A stretch of 64,000 bases of DNA from Caulobacter sp. BP25. Lineage in GTDB: Bacteria; Pseudomonadota; Alphaproteobacteria; Caulobacterales; Caulobacteraceae. The position numbers were made by a program, and so were the translations under genes. This document shows, piece after piece, positions 52,940 to 60,978 of the stretch (within the stretch, counting starts at the first letter, position 1; each line of letters begins with the position of its first letter). The stretch spans positions 186,001 through 250,000 of the forward strand of contig NZ_PEGH01000017.1 in assembly GCF_002737755.1 (NCBI RefSeq). Reading direction: 5' to 3'. The notes beneath the pieces are model-generated. The model ran no database searches. It was not told the DNA's origin and saw only the letters and a program-made list of their open reading frames with translations.

Positions 52940-53904
52940 ATGCGGACCGCTGGGGAGCGCACCGTCCTTTGTGTTGCAGCCGTTCTGGCCGTCGCGCTCG
53001 GTCACGCCGGGAGCGTCCGCGCCGCCCAGAAGGCCGACAAGGCGCCAGCCGACAACCTCGCCAAGGCTCCTGCTCAACCCTCCTTCCAGGTGAAGCCTGA
53101 AAGCCTACGCCCCCTCGATCCCGCCGCCGGCTTCATCGCCTACGACACCGACGCCATCGAACTGGCTCTGGAAGGCGGCTTTGCGCTGTCGCCAGGTGGC
53201 AGCGCCGCCGGCGACGCTCGCCTGCTCGACACTGACCGCTATTACCAGGGCGTCGGGCCCGTCAGCTGGCGCTCGAACGCCTTCAACCACCAGGCCCAGC
53301 CGGGGGACCAATCGACTCCGTGCGCATCTCGATGGCCGGGACCGTCCCGACCGCGGCCTATGCGCCCCTGATGCTCTCGCGCCCCGAAGCCTACGAACTG
53401 CGGGAGGTCGACGTGACCGTCACGCGCGGCTGGCCCTCGGCGGTCATGCTGAAGGGCCGCAAGTACGCCCTGGACGTCACCCCGCACGCAGGCCTCGGCT
53501 TTGGCGGGGGCGGCGGCTCGGCCGAGGCCGGCGCCATGGTGCGCCTGGGCAAGAAGAAGAACATGGGCGATCGGGTGACCGACGCGCTGGGCGTTCGCCA
53601 GGGCGACGCGGCGTTCGGTGGCCGGGGGCGTTGGTACGTCTACGCCGCCGCCAGCGGCCGGGCCGTCGGCTTCAACATGCTGCGCGGCCAGAACGGCGAC
53701 TGGAGTCGCGCGGGCCTGACCCAGGACACGACCAGCCGCCTGATCGGCGACAGCCAGGCGGGCATCGCTTGGCGCAAGGGGCCGATGCAGGCCTCGCTGG
53801 GCTACATCCACCGCGAGATCAAGGCCAAGGAAGGCATCATGGGCCTGGCCACCCAGAAGGACGACGTCATAGCCCTGTCTTTCAGCCTGAAGCCGAACTG
53901 GTAG
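52940..53904 (+). pseudogene. Outer-membrane lipid A deacylase LpxR-like gene, interrupted by a frameshift
   Basis: Two overlapping frames read as one protein of about 320 residues. The first (52940 to ~53300) has a signal peptide (CVAAVLAVALGHAGSVRA-AQ) and ends in SNAFNHQAQPG. The second (from ~53300 to 53904) continues PIDSVRISMAGTVPTAAYAP and ends in the barrel strand DVIALSFSLKPNW. Adding one G to the run CCGGGGGACC at 53301-53310 joins them as QPGGPIDSVRIS. The C-terminal part (GFNMLRGQNGDWSRAG, GDSQAGIAWRKG) resembles DUF2219/LpxR beta-barrels, but the family call is tentative. It is either a real single-base deletion or a homopolymer error. Confidence 0.7.
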
Positions 53905-53986
53905 GGGCCTATCGGCCTATTAGGCTTGTGTTTCCGGCCGCTTTCATGCAGCAAGCGCCCCACCTGTCCACTGCCCCAGCGAGACC

Positions 53987-54328
53987 ATGAGCGAGAGCGA
54001 GCCCCCGCGCCGCAAGACCCTGAGCCTCAAGAGCGGCGTCGCCGCGCCTGGCGGTCCGCCGCCGCTTGAGCGCATGGTCAAGCCGTCGGCCCGCGCCACC
54101 GTGTTCACGCCCTCGGCCGCGCCGCCGCCTCCGCCCCCCGCGCCCGCGCCAGTGGGCGACTGGAAGTGCAAGCCGTGCGGCACGCGCTTCGACCCGCCGA
54201 CCGAGCTGGCCGACGAGGACCATGTCCGCTGCCCCGCGTGCAACGCGCGCCTGGGCCTGGCGTCCGACTTCCGCGCCGACCCGCCCAACGTCGCCAAGCT
54301 GCGCGCGCGGTATCTGAAGAAGGCTTGA
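53987..54328 (+). CDS. Small zinc-ribbon protein with Pro-rich linker
   Basis: A 113-residue protein. The N-terminal half is basic and Pro/Ala-rich, including PSAAPPPPPPAPAP. The second half has two cysteine pairs, WKCKPCGTRFD and VRCPACNARLG, spaced like a rubredoxin-type zinc ribbon, and ends in a helix (PNVAKLRARYLKKA). Third positions are strongly GC-biased. No known function; nucleic-acid or protein binding is plausible. Confidence 0.75.
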   Translation: MSESEPPRRKTLSLKSGVAAPGGPPPLERMVKPSARATVFTPSAAPPPPPPAPAPVGDWKCKPCGTRFDPPTELADEDHVRCPACNARLGLASDFRADPPNVAKLRARYLKKA

Positions 54329-54335
54329 GGACGTC

Positions 54336-55589
54336 CTAAGGCTCCGACGGCGCTGCGGCGCTGGGCGGCTCCTCGCGGATCATCACACCCGTGCCCGCCG
54401 CAGGAGAGGCCGCCAGCGGCTTCTTGAACAGGCCCCGCCACAGGCTCTGCTCCTCGACCGCGCTGGTCCAGGCGGTTCCGGCTATCGCCTGCTCCACGCC
54501 CGCGTCGTAGATGCGCTTCATCAGCCCGGTCTCGAATTTCAGCAAGTTGAAACCCTCGAAGCTGCTCGGGATCGAGGCCACCGACAGCGGCAGATTATGG
54601 CGCGTGCAGAAACCGGCGGCCAGGCTCAAGGCCTGGCGGTAGGAAAACCGCAGCATGGTGTCGAAGCTGCGGCTCATGATCGAGGCCACGCCCGTCGGGG
54701 TCGACTGGGGCGCGGGATCCAGCACCGTGTTGACGATCACATGCACGCGGCCGCGCCGGAAACGGGGGCCCAGGTTGCGCCAGTGCAGCAGGGCGTCGGG
54801 CATCAGGAACAGCGGCGCGGCCACGCCGCCGTCGACGTGCATTTCTTGGTGCGGCCGGCCATCGACCTCGACGTCAATCAGCTTGGGCGGAAAGATGCCC
54901 GGCACCGAGGATGAGGCGACCAGCAGGGTGCGGAACAGCTTCAGCGCCTCGTCCCCGCCGCGTGTGGCGATCTCGCCCAGGTCCCAGACCACCGCCCTTT
55001 GACTGTCGAGATTGGTCGTGGCGATCAGGAGGCGACGGCCCTTCAGGTGCTCGGCCGCGACCGCCTCGACCATCTCGGTGTCGACGAAAGTCTCGACCAG
55101 CCGGTCCAGCGACTCGCCCTTGAAGATGCTGGGACCCAGGGCCGAGTTCAGCCGGCGCAGGCTGAGCAGCTCGGCCGCATGGCCGCCGACATAGGCGTCC
55201 GTTAGGCGCTCATCCCAGGCCGAGCCCAGGAAGGCCAGGGGCGCGATCAGGGCGCCGGTGCTGACGCCAGTAACGATGGCGAAGTCCGGACGGCGCCCCG
55301 CCTTGGAAAGGCCCGTCAGCACGCCTGCGCCATAGGCCCCGCCAGCGGCGCCGCCCGACAGGGCCAGGATGTTGAACTCGTCTCGACGGAGCAGCGAGCG
55401 CATCGGCGCCAGCCGGTCGGCGGCCTGCCGCAGGGCGTCGTCGGCCTGGTCGACGCTGAGGCGCACGCCGGGAAAGCCGGCGGCCTCGACATGACGGTCA
55501 TTCGGCGGAGCGGGAAGGCGCTTGCCGCGCAGGGGATCTGTCCGGAAGAAGCCCTGCAGGCTGGCCTTGCCGGAAAGATCCTTGTCCAC
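54336..55589 (-). CDS. Patatin-like phospholipase
   Basis: A 417-residue serine acyl hydrolase. The oxyanion loop is LSGGAAGGAYGAGVLTGL (about 77-94), the nucleophile elbow is GVSTG and the catalytic aspartate motif DGGVAAPLFL. There is no signal peptide at the N-terminus (MDKDLSGKASLQ). It probably hydrolyses phospholipids or acylglycerols. It follows the HlyIII gene by 15 bp on the same strand. Confidence 0.9.
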   Translation of the reverse strand: MDKDLSGKASLQGFFRTDPLRGKRLPAPPNDRHVEAAGFPGVRLSVDQADDALRQAADRLAPMRSLLRRDEFNILALSGGAAGGAYGAGVLTGLSKAGRRPDFAIVTGVSTGALIAPLAFLGSAWDERLTDAYVGGHAAELLSLRRLNSALGPSIFKGESLDRLVETFVDTEMVEAVAAEHLKGRRLLIATTNLDSQRAVVWDLGEIATRGGDEALKLFRTLLVASSSVPGIFPPKLIDVEVDGRPHQEMHVDGGVAAPLFLMPDALLHWRNLGPRFRRGRVHVIVNTVLDPAPQSTPTGVASIMSRSFDTMLRFSYRQALSLAAGFCTRHNLPLSVASIPSSFEGFNLLKFETGLMKRIYDAGVEQAIAGTAWTSAVEEQSLWRGLFKKPLAASPAAGTGVMIREEPPSAAAPSEP

Positions 55590-55604
55590 GCCGCGTTCCG
55601 GTCT

Positions 55605-56297
55605 CTAGTGGGCGCCGGCCAGCACGACGCCGACCAAGACGGCGGCGTAGTGCAGCCCCGCTCCGCCAACGACATGGCCGTGCCAGATCGCGCGGCGGAA
55701 CTTCAGGCGCCGCATCAGGTAGAAGATCGTGCCGGTGGAATAGACCACGCCCCCGATGGCGAGCAGCAGCAAAGCAACCCAAGACAGGCCGTCGATCATC
55801 GGCTTGATCGCCACCAGAACCAGCCAGCCCAGCGCCAGGTACAGCCCGACCCAAAAGCGCTTATCCAGGCCCGGCAGGAACAGCTTGGCCACCACGCCGA
55901 CGGCGGCGACGGTCCACACCGCCGTGGTCATGCCGATCGACCACCAGCCGGTGAGGTTCTGGGTGGTGAAGGGCGTGTACGAGGCGGCGATCATCACGAA
56001 GATGCCTGCGTGGTCGAAGCGACGCAGCAGCGGACGCCAGCGCGCCTTGGCGAAGTTGTAGGCCGTCGACAGCGACAGCATCAGGATCAGGCCCACCGTA
56101 TAGACGCTGACCGCAGCCACCTGCTTGAGGTTCCCAAGACCAAAGGCCAAGCCCAGCAGCATGCCCCCGCCCAGCAGGGCGCAGGCCAGGCCCGCCAGGT
56201 GTACGATCAGGTCCGCGCACTTGGCGGCGGGCGTCGGATAGTGCGTCGCTTCTGGCTCGCTCCCGACGCGTTCGGTCGTTTGGATGGTCGTGGTCAT
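55605..56297 (-). CDS. Hemolysin III (HlyIII/YqfA)-family membrane protein
   Basis: A 230-residue, seven-helix protein of the PAQR/HlyIII superfamily. Expected conserved residues are seen: an N-terminal Tyr-Pro-x-Pro-x-x-Lys (THYPTPAAKCADLIVHLAG), an Asp in the third region (RRFDHAGIFVMIAASYTPF), and a C-terminal His pair region (AIWHGHVVGGAGLHYAAV). Members are zinc-dependent hydrolases or sensors in membranes. It lies directly upstream of the patatin gene, so a membrane-lipid role for the pair is plausible. Confidence 0.88.
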   Translation of the reverse strand: MTTTIQTTERVGSEPEATHYPTPAAKCADLIVHLAGLACALLGGGMLLGLAFGLGNLKQVAAVSVYTVGLILMLSLSTAYNFAKARWRPLLRRFDHAGIFVMIAASYTPFTTQNLTGWWSIGMTTAVWTVAAVGVVAKLFLPGLDKRFWVGLYLALGWLVLVAIKPMIDGLSWVALLLLAIGGVVYSTGTIFYLMRRLKFRRAIWHGHVVGGAGLHYAAVLVGVVLAGAH

Positions 56298-56415
56298 GGC
56301 CCCGCTCTGTCCGGATGCAGTACGCCCGAACGGTAAGTTCGTTCCGTGACATATAAGCGTCGATCAGTATGGCCGCGAAAGGGCGATCTGGACACGACAG
56401 CAGCGAAAACGCGCT

Positions 56416-57186
56416 TCAGGTCAAAAGGCCGCGGGCGCCGTCGAAGACAAGCTTGCCGCCGACCAGCACCAGCAGGATGTAGATGACCCTGTAGAAGCCC
56501 TCGGCCGGCACGCGGCGCACCAGCCAGACGCCCGCCCAGGTCGAGACGATCGCCAGCGGCAGGAGCACCCCAGCGGTGGCAAGCACCTTGGGCGTGAACT
56601 GACCCAGGGCTGCGTAGGCCGGAACCTTCATCCAGTTGACGACCGCGAAGAAGATCGCGCTGGTGCCGATGAACGTGTCGCGCGGCAGGCGGCGCGGCAG
56701 GACGTAGATCTGAAATGGCGGGCCGCCGGCATGGGCGATCTGGCTGGTGAAGCCCGCGGTCGCGCCGCAAAGGACGCCGAACCAGGGACGGCCGGGTGTC
56801 GCTTCGATCTGCTCGGCGCCCGAGAGCGCGCGCTCGGCCCACAGGCGCTGCAAGGCGAAGACAATGGCGATCGCGCCGACCGCGAGCTCGACCGCCGCCT
56901 CGTTGACGAAGGCCGCCAGCGCCCAGCCCAGCAGGATGCCGACCGCAGCGGCGGGCAGCATCAGGATCAAAAGACCCCTGTCCCAGGTTTTCCGAAACAC
57001 CCAGACGCTGACCACGTCCTGGACCAGCAGGATCGGCAGCACGATCGAGGCGGCCACGACCGGCGACACCGCCAGAGACATCAGCGGCACGACCACGACG
57101 CCTATGCCCGCGAACCCGCCCTTGGTCAGGCCCAGCAGGATAACGCCCGGAATGGCGACGGCGTAGAACAGCGGATCGGTCAGCAT
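56416..57186 (-). CDS. TauE/SafE-family sulfite/organosulfonate exporter-like protein
   Basis: A 256-residue membrane protein with about eight transmembrane helices in two repeats. The family motifs GVILLGLTKGGFAGIGVVVVPLMSL near the N-terminus and GATAGFTSQIAHAGGPPFQIYVL in the middle are clear. It probably exports sulfur-containing anions, but specificity is not determined. A terminator of the OmpA-family gene lies just upstream. Confidence 0.88.
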   Translation of the reverse strand: MLTDPLFYAVAIPGVILLGLTKGGFAGIGVVVVPLMSLAVSPVVAASIVLPILLVQDVVSVWVFRKTWDRGLLILMLPAAAVGILLGWALAAFVNEAAVELAVGAIAIVFALQRLWAERALSGAEQIEATPGRPWFGVLCGATAGFTSQIAHAGGPPFQIYVLPRRLPRDTFIGTSAIFFAVVNWMKVPAYAALGQFTPKVLATAGVLLPLAIVSTWAGVWLVRRVPAEGFYRVIYILLVLVGGKLVFDGARGLLT

Positions 57187-57264
57187 GAGGCGGTGTTACA
57201 GCCTCGACGCGCCAGACCCAAGCCACGTCCAAGGAAGCGCCAAAGAGAAAGCGCCCAAGAGAAA

Positions 57265-57288
57265 GGGCCCGGCGTCGCCGCCGGGCCC
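57265..57288 (-). terminator. Intrinsic terminator of the OmpA-family gene
   Basis: A perfect 10-bp stem, GGGCCCGGCG (57265-57274) and CGCCGGGCCC (57279-57288), with a 4-base loop. Read on the minus strand it is followed by TTTCTCTTGG. Confidence 0.85.
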
Positions 57289-57315
57289 TCCCAAGTCTTG
57301 CAGTTGTCGTCGATC

Positions 57316-58521
57316 TTAGAAGTTGATCGAGATCGTCGAACGGCGGTTCAGCGGTTCCTTCACGCCATCGCCGGTGGCGACGGCCGGAGCGCTTTCACCC
57401 TTCCAGTCGACGCCCAGGACGTCCTTGGAGACGCCTTGCGAGACCAGAGCGTCGGCGACGGCCTTGGCGCGGCGCTCTGACAGCTTGGCGTTGTACTTCG
57501 GCGAACCCGAGGTGTCGGTGTGGCCGACCACGATGATCTTGGTCGCCTTGCCGTCGTTCGAGTACTTGGCGGCTTCCGTGACCACCGATTGCGCTTCCGG
57601 CGTCAGGACCGACTGGTCGAACGGGAAGTACACGATGAACTCGCGAGCCTCGAACACCGGAGCCGGCGGAGGCGGCGGCGGCGGCGGGGGAGGCGGCGGA
57701 GGGGGAGGCGGCGGGGGCGGCGGAGGCGGCGGGGGCGGGGGCGGCGGGGGCGGCGACGCGAACGAGTAGCGGAGACCCACGGTCACCGACTGATCGCTGT
57801 ACTGGCCCGAGAAGGCGCCCGGCTGCAGGCCGCCCGAACCCAACGACTGCCAAGCGTGGTCGGCGCCGGTGGTGTAGCGGTAGGTGACGTCGATCTTCAG
57901 CTTGTCGGTCGCCTTGATCGAGGCGCCCGCGATGGCTTGCCAGGCGACAGCCAGATCGTCGTCGTCAACGGTCAGGTTCTGGACAGCGGTGTTGGTCGCG
58001 CCGATCGGGCCCACGTTGCTGAACTGGCCCAGGGTCTTGACGTCTAGGCGGTTGATGCCGACGCCGGCGCCCACGAAGGGGTTCAGCCACGAGTTTGGCG
58101 CGAAGTCATAGATGACGTTCGCCATCAGGGTCCAGGAGTCGACCGAGCCGTCCGGGGCGCCGCAGGTCGGGGCCGACGCGGAGCGGGTCACGCCCGGGGT
58201 GCAGAGGCCGATCGGGGTGCGGACGGCCGGACCACGAACGCTCTTCAGATCGCCAGGACGGTAGCCGCCTTCGACTTCAGCGCGCCAGTTCGGATTGAAC
58301 TGGTAGCCCAGGCGGACAAAGCCGAGCCAGTCGCTGTCCGACTTCCAGTTCCAATGATAGTGAGCGCCGTCGGGGGCGTTGGCGTCCGACTCGGTCTTCA
58401 GGCCCTGCGGCCAGTGGTAGCCAAGATCGACCGCGCCATACCAGCCGGTCTCTTGGGCCGAAACGCCCGACGCGGCGAACACCGCGGCCAGAGCGGCTCC
58501 CGCCAGGAGATTGAGTTTCAT
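57316..58521 (-). CDS. OmpA-family outer membrane protein with polyproline linker
   Basis: A 401-residue protein. After a signal peptide (AGAALAAVFAASGVSA-QE) comes an eight-stranded beta-barrel domain (GWYGAVDLGYHWPQG through VGLRYSFAS, about 23-253). A run of 30 prolines (codons at 57664-57753) follows, then a C-terminal OmpA/peptidoglycan-binding domain (REFIVYFPFDQSVLTPEAQ, VVGHTDTSGSPKYNAKLSERRAKAV). It anchors the outer membrane to peptidoglycan. Proline codons are mixed (CCG, CCC, CCT), so this is not a pure DNA triplet repeat. Confidence 0.95.
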   Translation of the reverse strand: MKLNLLAGAALAAVFAASGVSAQETGWYGAVDLGYHWPQGLKTESDANAPDGAHYHWNWKSDSDWLGFVRLGYQFNPNWRAEVEGGYRPGDLKSVRGPAVRTPIGLCTPGVTRSASAPTCGAPDGSVDSWTLMANVIYDFAPNSWLNPFVGAGVGINRLDVKTLGQFSNVGPIGATNTAVQNLTVDDDDLAVAWQAIAGASIKATDKLKIDVTYRYTTGADHAWQSLGSGGLQPGAFSGQYSDQSVTVGLRYSFASPPPPPPPPPPPPPPPPPPPPPPPPPPPPPPAPVFEAREFIVYFPFDQSVLTPEAQSVVTEAAKYSNDGKATKIIVVGHTDTSGSPKYNAKLSERRAKAVADALVSQGVSKDVLGVDWKGESAPAVATGDGVKEPLNRRSTISINF

Positions 58522-58843
58522 TTTTGAAGAGCCCTCTATTGCCCTGCCTAGGCCGGAGACCCGAGCCTAGCGCTGTTATACCAAGGCGAACGCCACGGGA
58601 AAGTGTCGACGAAGACACACTCGTCAGGTTTCGCCCCCCTGATTTCTCAAGGGAAAGCTCGACAAGACCGCCCCTCAGAATCACATCCGAGTGTGTCCGG
58701 CGACCTCCACGGAATGGAAGCGTCAGCTTTTGCTGGGTTCGCACGTGAAACGATTGCGCGCAAGGGCCTGAACGCCAACGATCGACGTCTCCCGAGCATC
58801 TTCGCCGCCTTCAGCCCACCGCACGGACGCCTTGGAGCGATCG
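58522..58843. other. Intergenic region upstream of the OmpA-family gene
   Basis: About 320 bases between two genes on the minus strand. It holds the probable promoter of the outer-membrane protein gene and a small inverted repeat, CTAGGC and GCCTAG (58547-58569), in its likely 5' untranslated leader. Open frames here are short and lack support. No RNA gene recognised. Confidence 0.4.
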
Positions 58844-60634
58844 CTAGCGCAGCGATGCGTCCCGCAGGCGGCGGCGCTTGCCGCCCAGAGCGTCGGGGCG
58901 GTTGAGCTTCTTGCGATACTCGTCGCGACGCTCGTGGATCGAGGCGATGACCAAGCCCATCGGCACGCCGATGTCGACCAGCACGGCCTCCGAAAGCTGC
59001 AGCGAGGCCTCGATCGTCTCGGGCACCGCGTCGGTGGCGCCAAGCTCGTAAAGACGCGCGGCGTGGCGGGCGTCGCGGGCGCGGGCCACGATCGCGAGAT
59101 CCGGACGCGCGCCGCGCGCGGCGGCGACCACCGCCTCGGCCGCTTCGGGCGCGTCCATGGTGACCACTACCGCCTTGGCCGTCGCCAGGCCGCAGCGCTC
59201 CAGGAGCTCCACGCGCGAGGCGTCGCCGTAATAGATGCGGCGGCCGTCGCGACGCCCCTGCTCGACCAGACGCGCGTCGCGCTCGATCGCGATCCACGGC
59301 AGATCGTGGCGGTCCAGCATGTCGCTGACCAGCTTGCCGACCCGGCCATAGCCGATCACCAGGACCTGGCCGGTGGGCTCGGGACCCAAGCGGTCGGGCT
59401 CGCCCACGGGCGTCTCGCTGACCGGCGGCGGCGCGCCCTTGCGCCCAAGGCGCTGGCCCAGGGCCGCCATCCCCGGAATCAGGAACATGGTCAGGGTCGC
59501 CGAGACCAGCACCGCCTGGCCGATGGCGGGCGATACGACCTTGGCGCCCATCGCATTGTCCAGCAGCACAAAGGCGAACTCGCCGCCAGCCGCCAGGATT
59601 AGAGCCGCCTCGGTCGCCGCCTTGCGGCCCAGGCCCATCAGAAGGCCGATGCCGAACACGACGGCCGCCTTGACCAGGAGAAGGCCAACCGCCGTCCCCA
59701 GGATCATCGCCGGTTTGACGACCAGCAGCGACAGATCCAGGCGGATTCCCAGCGACACGAAGAACAGGCTGAGCAAAAGACCCTTGAACGGCTCGATCTT
59801 GACCTCGACCTCGTGGCGATACTCGGTCTCGGCCAGCAGGATGCCGGCGACGAACGCGCCCAGGGCCATCGACAAGCCCGACATCTGGCTGACTAGGCCC
59901 GCGCCGATGATCACCAGCAGGCAGGCGGCCATGAACATCTCTTCGCTCTTGGCCTTGGCGACGGACTTCAGCATCGGGCGCAGGGCCACGCGACCGACCA
60001 GCACGATCAAGCCAAGACCCAGGGCCGCCGGCGCAAGCGAGAGCAGGTCGGCGGCGTGGAACTCGCCGTGACCTCGCCCGACGATCGCCAGGGTGATCAG
60101 GATCGGCGCGACCGCCAGATCTTGGAACAGCAGCACCGAGAAGGTGGCGCGTCCGCCCTCGGAATGCAGCCGTCGCCGCTCGGCCAGCACCGGGACGGCG
60201 ATGGCGGTGGACGATAGGGTCAAGGCCGCGCCGATAGCGAGCGCGGCCGCAGGCGGCTGACCGAACAGCATGGCGCCGCCGGCCAGGACCAGGGTGCAGC
60301 CGATCACCTGCGCCGCGCCCAGGCCAAAGACCAGCTTGCGCATCAGGCGCAGCCGCTCCCACGACAGCTCAAGCCCGATCATGAACAGCAGGAAGACGAC
60401 GCCGAACTCGGCCAGCTGGGCGATTTCGTCGGGGCTGTCGACGGTGACGTAGTCCAGCCAGGGTGCGACATGGATGAAGCGGCCCAGGCCGAACGGCCCC
60501 AGGATCACGCCGGCCAGCAAGTAGCCCAGGATGGAGTTGATCTTCAGGCGCTTGAAGATCGGCGCGACGATGCCGGCGGTCGCCAGGAACAGGACCAGGT
60601 CCTTGTAGTTCTCTGCTGAAACCCCGTGCTCCAC
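58844..60634 (-). CDS. CPA2 monovalent cation:proton antiporter with TrkA-N domain (KefB/KefC-like)
   Basis: A 596-residue antiporter. About 12 helices (about 10-395) include NSILGYLLAGVILGPFGLG, FLLFMIGLELS and the ion-site region FQDLAVAPILITL. A RCK/TrkA-N NAD-binding domain (about 425-545, VLVIGYGRVGKLVSDMLDRHD) follows, then a short C-terminal part. It probably exports K+ or Na+ in exchange for protons and may respond to glutathione adducts. An HTH regulator gene is 24 bp upstream on the same strand. Confidence 0.92.
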   Translation of the reverse strand: MEHGVSAENYKDLVLFLATAGIVAPIFKRLKINSILGYLLAGVILGPFGLGRFIHVAPWLDYVTVDSPDEIAQLAEFGVVFLLFMIGLELSWERLRLMRKLVFGLGAAQVIGCTLVLAGGAMLFGQPPAAALAIGAALTLSSTAIAVPVLAERRRLHSEGGRATFSVLLFQDLAVAPILITLAIVGRGHGEFHAADLLSLAPAALGLGLIVLVGRVALRPMLKSVAKAKSEEMFMAACLLVIIGAGLVSQMSGLSMALGAFVAGILLAETEYRHEVEVKIEPFKGLLLSLFFVSLGIRLDLSLLVVKPAMILGTAVGLLLVKAAVVFGIGLLMGLGRKAATEAALILAAGGEFAFVLLDNAMGAKVVSPAIGQAVLVSATLTMFLIPGMAALGQRLGRKGAPPPVSETPVGEPDRLGPEPTGQVLVIGYGRVGKLVSDMLDRHDLPWIAIERDARLVEQGRRDGRRIYYGDASRVELLERCGLATAKAVVVTMDAPEAAEAVVAAARGARPDLAIVARARDARHAARLYELGATDAVPETIEASLQLSEAVLVDIGVPMGLVIASIHERRDEYRKKLNRPDALGGKRRRLRDASLR

Positions 60635-60658
60635 GCGCCCTCCTCTTCGCCTCCGGTG

Positions 60659-60907
60659 CTAGATTGGCCTTTTGAAGCGAACGCCGGCGCCGGCCTCGTC
60701 CGCCATGATCAGGGTCACGCCGCCCGCCTCGATCGCGTCGATCAGCAGCCTTTCGGTGCTATGATGCAGAGCGTGGCGTTCGGTTTCGAAATCTTTGACC
60801 GTGCTGCGCGAAACGCCCGCCCGATCGGCGAGTTCTCCCTGGGACCAATTGATCAGCCCTCGGGCGGCCCGGCATTGCGCCGGGAGGAGAATTTTTGCGT
60901 GCGGCAT
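60659..60907 (-). CDS. Small XRE-type helix-turn-helix regulator
   Basis: An 82-residue protein almost entirely made of a lambda-repressor-like HTH: CRAARGLINWSQGELADRAGVSRSTVKDFE, followed by LLIDAIEAGGVTLI. It probably controls its own operon with the downstream antiporter (24 bp away) and perhaps the divergent antiporter, whose start is 71 bp away. No ligand domain. Confidence 0.88.
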   Translation of the reverse strand: MPHAKILLPAQCRAARGLINWSQGELADRAGVSRSTVKDFETERHALHHSTERLLIDAIEAGGVTLIMADEAGAGVRFKRPI

Positions 60908-60978
60908 CTAGCAGCCCCGGGCATCATCACCCATATTGGTTGATTACGCCCGAAAAAGATGACCGTCAAGGAGAAGCT

